Shown here: positions 61,321 to 64,000 of the stretch, in pieces
Position numbering within the stretch: the stretch's first letter is position 1
Layout: every line of letters starts with the position of its first letter
Assembly (NCBI RefSeq): GCF_003063415.1
Contig: NZ_NESK01000010.1
Coordinates: forward strand, 51,238 to 115,237
Length of the DNA stretch: 64,000 nucleotides
DNA from: Limnohabitans sp. 2KL-17
GTDB lineage: Bacteria > Pseudomonadota > Gammaproteobacteria > Burkholderiales > Burkholderiaceae_C
Direction of reading: 5' to 3'
The notes under the pieces: generated by a model
The model's database searches: none
Told to the model about the DNA's origin: nothing
Seen by the model: only the letters and a program-made list of their open reading frames with translations
Made by a program: the position numbers and the translations under genes

Positions 61321-62370
61321 ATGAGCCGTTTATCTATCTGCATTCCCTCTCACGCAAGTCTGGCAGACTCTCAACAGACACTCTCCAATGCGAAGGATCT
61401 CGCGAGCCTCGATGGGATAGAGGTTGTTATTGGAGATAACTCTGGCGACTTGGCTAAGCGAGATCGCTGGGCATCGCATAGTGATTCGAATTTTCGCTTT
61501 TTGGCATCCCCCGAAAGCGGCGCAGTAAATAATTGGAGATTTACATTGGGGCACTGTACAGCTGATTTCACATCAGTCCTTTCTGATGATGATTTGTTGC
61601 TTCCCTTGCCTGGCTTTTGCCCAGATCAAATGGACGCGCCTACAGGGACCATCGGTATACGGCCAGCTATGGCATTGTTTCATGAATCAGTAGGCATTTA
61701 TAAAATCAACCAATTCGAAATCACCGCACAGCGCGCGGTGGATCGGGTTAAGGCCTACTTTCAAAATAGCGGTGGTGGAAATACCACCTTGTTCAGTGCA
61801 TTTGATACCCGGTTTCTCAAAAGTGTTTATTTCGAAACGCTTGTAAATCACCCCACGCGGGGGGGGTATATGGACTGGGCTATTGTGCTCGGCCTGATTT
61901 CAACTGGGCCATTATTGAAGTGCCCGCATTTGCTCTATGTTTACAACAATAAAAACTGGTTTACTCAGCAAGACATTGAGCGCAATGTACCGAAAACCTT
62001 TACCGATGAGGGCTTACCTGGGGATTGCGCGCAAATTCTGCCCGCCATTCAGGCAATGGAAAGCTTCGTCCTAATTGCGCGTAAACAGTCCCCAATTTGC
62101 CCTGATGAAAAGCTTGAGGCAGCGCACTTCGCGGTGGATGTATTTTTTCAAACACTGGTAAAACAGTTCGGCTCTGAAGACCCCGCCTCAGGGTTCGATT
62201 TGCAGAGGTGGAAGGCTGTGCGAGCTATCCTGCGTGTGACCGTTACCCCCTTTGACCGCCTGGCTGCCAGTTTGCTGATCATGGATCTGTGGGTACCTGG
62301 TTTGTCTGACCTCTATCGGACATACATGGACCAGCAGGTGGACCCCGCAGTGTTATCCCAGGTAATGTAA
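61321..62370 (+). CDS. GT-A-type glycosyltransferase-like protein
   Basis: A 349-residue protein whose N-terminus resembles family 2 glycosyltransferases: LSICIPSHASLADSQQTLSNA (nucleotide-sugar fold start), GIEVVIGDNSGDL, and the metal-binding SDDDLLLP after NNWRFTLGHCTADFTSVL. The C-terminal half is not recognised. It comes 33 bp before a GT10-type gene on the same strand. The base composition is less GC-rich than most of the window. It may decorate flagellin or a surface glycan; the nearby fliC makes the former plausible. Confidence 0.75.
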   Translation: MSRLSICIPSHASLADSQQTLSNAKDLASLDGIEVVIGDNSGDLAKRDRWASHSDSNFRFLASPESGAVNNWRFTLGHCTADFTSVLSDDDLLLPLPGFCPDQMDAPTGTIGIRPAMALFHESVGIYKINQFEITAQRAVDRVKAYFQNSGGGNTTLFSAFDTRFLKSVYFETLVNHPTRGGYMDWAIVLGLISTGPLLKCPHLLYVYNNKNWFTQQDIERNVPKTFTDEGLPGDCAQILPAIQAMESFVLIARKQSPICPDEKLEAAHFAVDVFFQTLVKQFGSEDPASGFDLQRWKAVRAILRVTVTPFDRLAASLLIMDLWVPGLSDLYRTYMDQQVDPAVLSQVM

Positions 62371-62403
62371 AAACCGCACCCTCAAATTCAACAAGAGAAC
62401 GCC

Positions 62404-63327
62404 ATGACCCTTCGCACAGCCATATTGGCCTATGATCCACAACAACCCTTTGCGGGCCATATTTACCGGCAATGGCCTGGGCAATGGCCGTGTGGAAATT
62501 CGTTGGTGGGGAATACTTTCTTCATTCCTGCAACAGGGCAGGAACTTCGAGCCGACTGGTTGGTTTGCCCAACACCAGCCCCACAGAACATGAACACATC
62601 GGTACCGAAACATCGGCGTATCTTTTTAGTGATGGAGCCTCCAGAATACTGGCAACCCCCAGCCGAACTTTTAAACCAATTCGGTTGGGTTGTCAGTCCA
62701 TACGAGATTCCAGGATACTCTGGTGTACAAATTCCCGGCGTTACAACCGGACTTTTCTGGTGGTATGGGGTTTCCATGGATGGGCATCGTCCTATGGGGA
62801 AGTACTTGAACTGGGATGCCATTGCTGCGGAATTAGTACAACCCAAGCTGGCTTTGGCATCGACGATTACGTCGACCAAATCATTCCTCCCTGGACATCG
62901 AGCTCGGCTTGAATTTACAAGCCTGCTCAAAGAGGCTATGGGTGACCGCCTTGAAGTTTTTGGCCATGGTTTTAACCCCGTGGAAGACAAGCGCGATGCG
63001 CTACTTCCATACCAGTACCATTTAGCCATTGAAAATGCCGTCCATCCCCATTTTTGGACAGAAAAGCTCGCTGACCCACTGCTGGCTCGTTGCAAAGTGT
63101 TTTATTACGGAGCTACAGACGTGGCTAAGTATTTTTCAAATGATTCAGTGGTGCCCATTGATATTGCTAAGCCTCAACAGGCCATTGACCTGATACTTAA
63201 TCATATGGATCATGTGGATCTAAATCTATTAGAAATTGAAAGCTCACGCGAGCGAGTGCTGTGTGAATTTAACCTGCCGGCATTCATTGATCGCTTGATA
63301 GACAATATTTTGGAGCAGGAGGTCTGA
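62404..63327 (+). CDS. Glycosyltransferase family 10 (fucosyltransferase)-like protein
   Basis: A 307-residue protein. The C-terminal half has the layout of family 10 alpha-fucosyltransferases: VFGHGFNPVEDKRDAL, YQYHLAIENAVHPHFWTEKLADPLLARCKVFYYGATDVAKYF, where ENA...TEKL...P..YYG is the GDP-sugar-binding signature. The sugar donor is thus probably GDP-fucose or a related sugar. Its TGA stop coincides with the first bases of the IS end, so a few C-terminal residues may have been lost. It is paired with the gene upstream. Confidence 0.75.
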   Translation: MTLRTAILAYDPQQPFAGHIYRQWPGQWPCGNSLVGNTFFIPATGQELRADWLVCPTPAPQNMNTSVPKHRRIFLVMEPPEYWQPPAELLNQFGWVVSPYEIPGYSGVQIPGVTTGLFWWYGVSMDGHRPMGKYLNWDAIAAELVQPKLALASTITSTKSFLPGHRARLEFTSLLKEAMGDRLEVFGHGFNPVEDKRDALLPYQYHLAIENAVHPHFWTEKLADPLLARCKVFYYGATDVAKYFSNDSVVPIDIAKPQQAIDLILNHMDHVDLNLLEIESSRERVLCEFNLPAFIDRLIDNILEQEV

Positions 63328-64000
63328 ACCTGCCCCTGTTTGACGTACTGCTTAGCCACTTCATTATGCGGCCTTCAATTGCTGTGCCGCGTCCCAGCGT
63401 TTTTCAAACTGCATCGGACTGACGTAGCCCAACGTGGAGTGCAACCGCCGGTGGTTGTAGAACGTCAGCCAGTCAATCACCTCATCCATTGCCTGCCTGC
63501 GGGTTGCAAACCTCTGTCCGTACAGCCTGCCCACCTTCAAGCGACCCCACAGACTCTCCGTAGGTGCGTTGTCCCAGCAGTTTCCCTTGCGGCTCATGGA
63601 ACTTCTCATTTTGTAACCCGCCAGCGTGCCCTGGAACTCATGCCCGCAGTATTGGCTGCCTCGGTCCGAATGGAAGATCAGGCCTGGCGCTGGCTGACGC
63701 CGGAACCATGCCATCTTTAACGCGTCTGTCACCAGGCTGCTCTGCATGTGAGGCTGCATGCTCCAGCCCACCACCTGTCGGCTGAACAGGTCTATCACTG
63801 CTGCCAAGTACAAACCAGCCCTCGTCGGTGGCGATATAGGTGATGTCTCCCGTCCAGACCTGGTTAGGGGCTGTCGGGGTGAAGTTGCGTTGTACCAGGT
63901 CAGGCGCAATGGGCAGATGGTGTTTGCTGTCCGTGGTGACGACAAACTTGCGCTTGCACCTTGCACGGATGCCGTGCAACTGCATCAAGCGGCGTACGCG
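63325..64000. mobile_element. IS3-family insertion sequence (partial, runs off right edge)
   Basis: The left end is placed at TGAACCTGCCCC (63325-63336), which resembles terminal repeats of IS3-family elements and abuts the GT10 coding region. The element carries a DDE transposase on the minus strand that continues beyond the window. The other end, orfA and the target duplication are not visible. Confidence 0.75.
63364..64000 (-). pseudogene. IS3-family transposase OrfB, frameshifted and partial
   Basis: The N-terminal part visible at the right edge (LMQLHGIRARCKRKFVVTTDSKHHLPIAPDL ... VWTGDITYIATDEGW) and the C-terminal part (LYLAAVIDLFSRQVVGWS ... FHSDRGSQYCG ... ESLWGRLKVGRLY ... WLTFYNHRRLHSTLGYVSP) are in different frames. 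The break is at the T-run 63812-63814, where one extra base separates TDEGW from LYLAA. The DDE residues lie in WTGDITYI, HSDRGSQY and the E of the PTESLWG segment. A shift here is not the programmed IS3 frameshift, so the copy is probably inactive. Confidence 0.85.

Noticed and set aside
61178..61324. A 48-residue frame whose stop overlaps the glycosyltransferase start as ATGA
   Set aside because: The overlap is attractive, but composition is not convincing, there is no clear ribosome site and no family was recognised.
63364..64000. Programmed -1 frameshift of an IS3 element
   Set aside because: The shift is deep inside the OrfB catalytic domain, not at the orfA/orfB junction where IS3 elements use slippage.

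Overview
The gene content points to a betaproteobacterium of the order Burkholderiales, most likely Comamonadaceae (Limnohabitans/Rhodoferax type): GC-rich coding, a ferredoxin-linked cys cluster, PobA with an IclR-type regulator, a sigma-54-controlled flagellar cluster, and ArgA, HrpA and YggX of beta-proteobacterial type. This is inferred from gene families and style; no database search was run. No rRNA, tRNA or CRISPR array was seen.

Layout. 1-6504 (minus): a TPP riboswitch heads a unit of a CytX-like permease, a LuxE-type acyl-protein synthetase, a LuxC-type acyl reductase and a three-part NMT1-type ABC transporter that runs off the left edge. 6538-13330 (minus): assimilatory sulfate reduction (cysI, DUF934, cysH, cysD, cysN) followed by a 7Fe ferredoxin and a ferredoxin-NADP reductase. 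13713-23085: housekeeping and transport genes (amino-acid binding protein, FMN glutamate-synthase-like protein, MnmC2-like oxidase, YggX, Fpr, DsbB, Lrp regulator with a divergent racemase, ArgA) and a VapBC pair. 23157-27074: hrpA, carrying an imperfect palindrome inside its reading frame.

27034-34961 (minus) is a defence island: hsdM, hsdS, a DUF262/DUF1524 nuclease, a short RhuM-like gene, hsdR, and an AT-rich HEPN-like gene cut by an in-frame stop, with a cluster of palindromes in the middle. 35131-46450: MsrB, MsrA, an OsmC-YcaO fusion, DUF1003, TPM and LemA proteins, a BON protein, an MFS transporter, a CaiB-type CoA transferase and pobA with its divergent regulator. 46471-50482: a large SwmB-repeat protein with a type I secretion tail and a cyclophilin lipoprotein. 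50735-60636 (minus): flagellar genes (orf158, fliC, a four-Cys protein, a sigma-54 activator, fliEFGHIJ) with two good sigma-54 promoters. 61321-64000: two glycosyltransferase genes, then an IS3-family element with a frameshifted transposase that runs off the right edge.

The most unusual system is the riboswitch unit. Thiamin-precursor uptake genes are known under TPP riboswitches, but an acid-activating and thioester-reducing LuxE/LuxC pair between the two transporters suggests that a carboxylated thiamin fragment is imported and reduced to an aldehyde. Second candidates are the HEPN-like gene with its in-frame stop and the palindrome array in the defence island.
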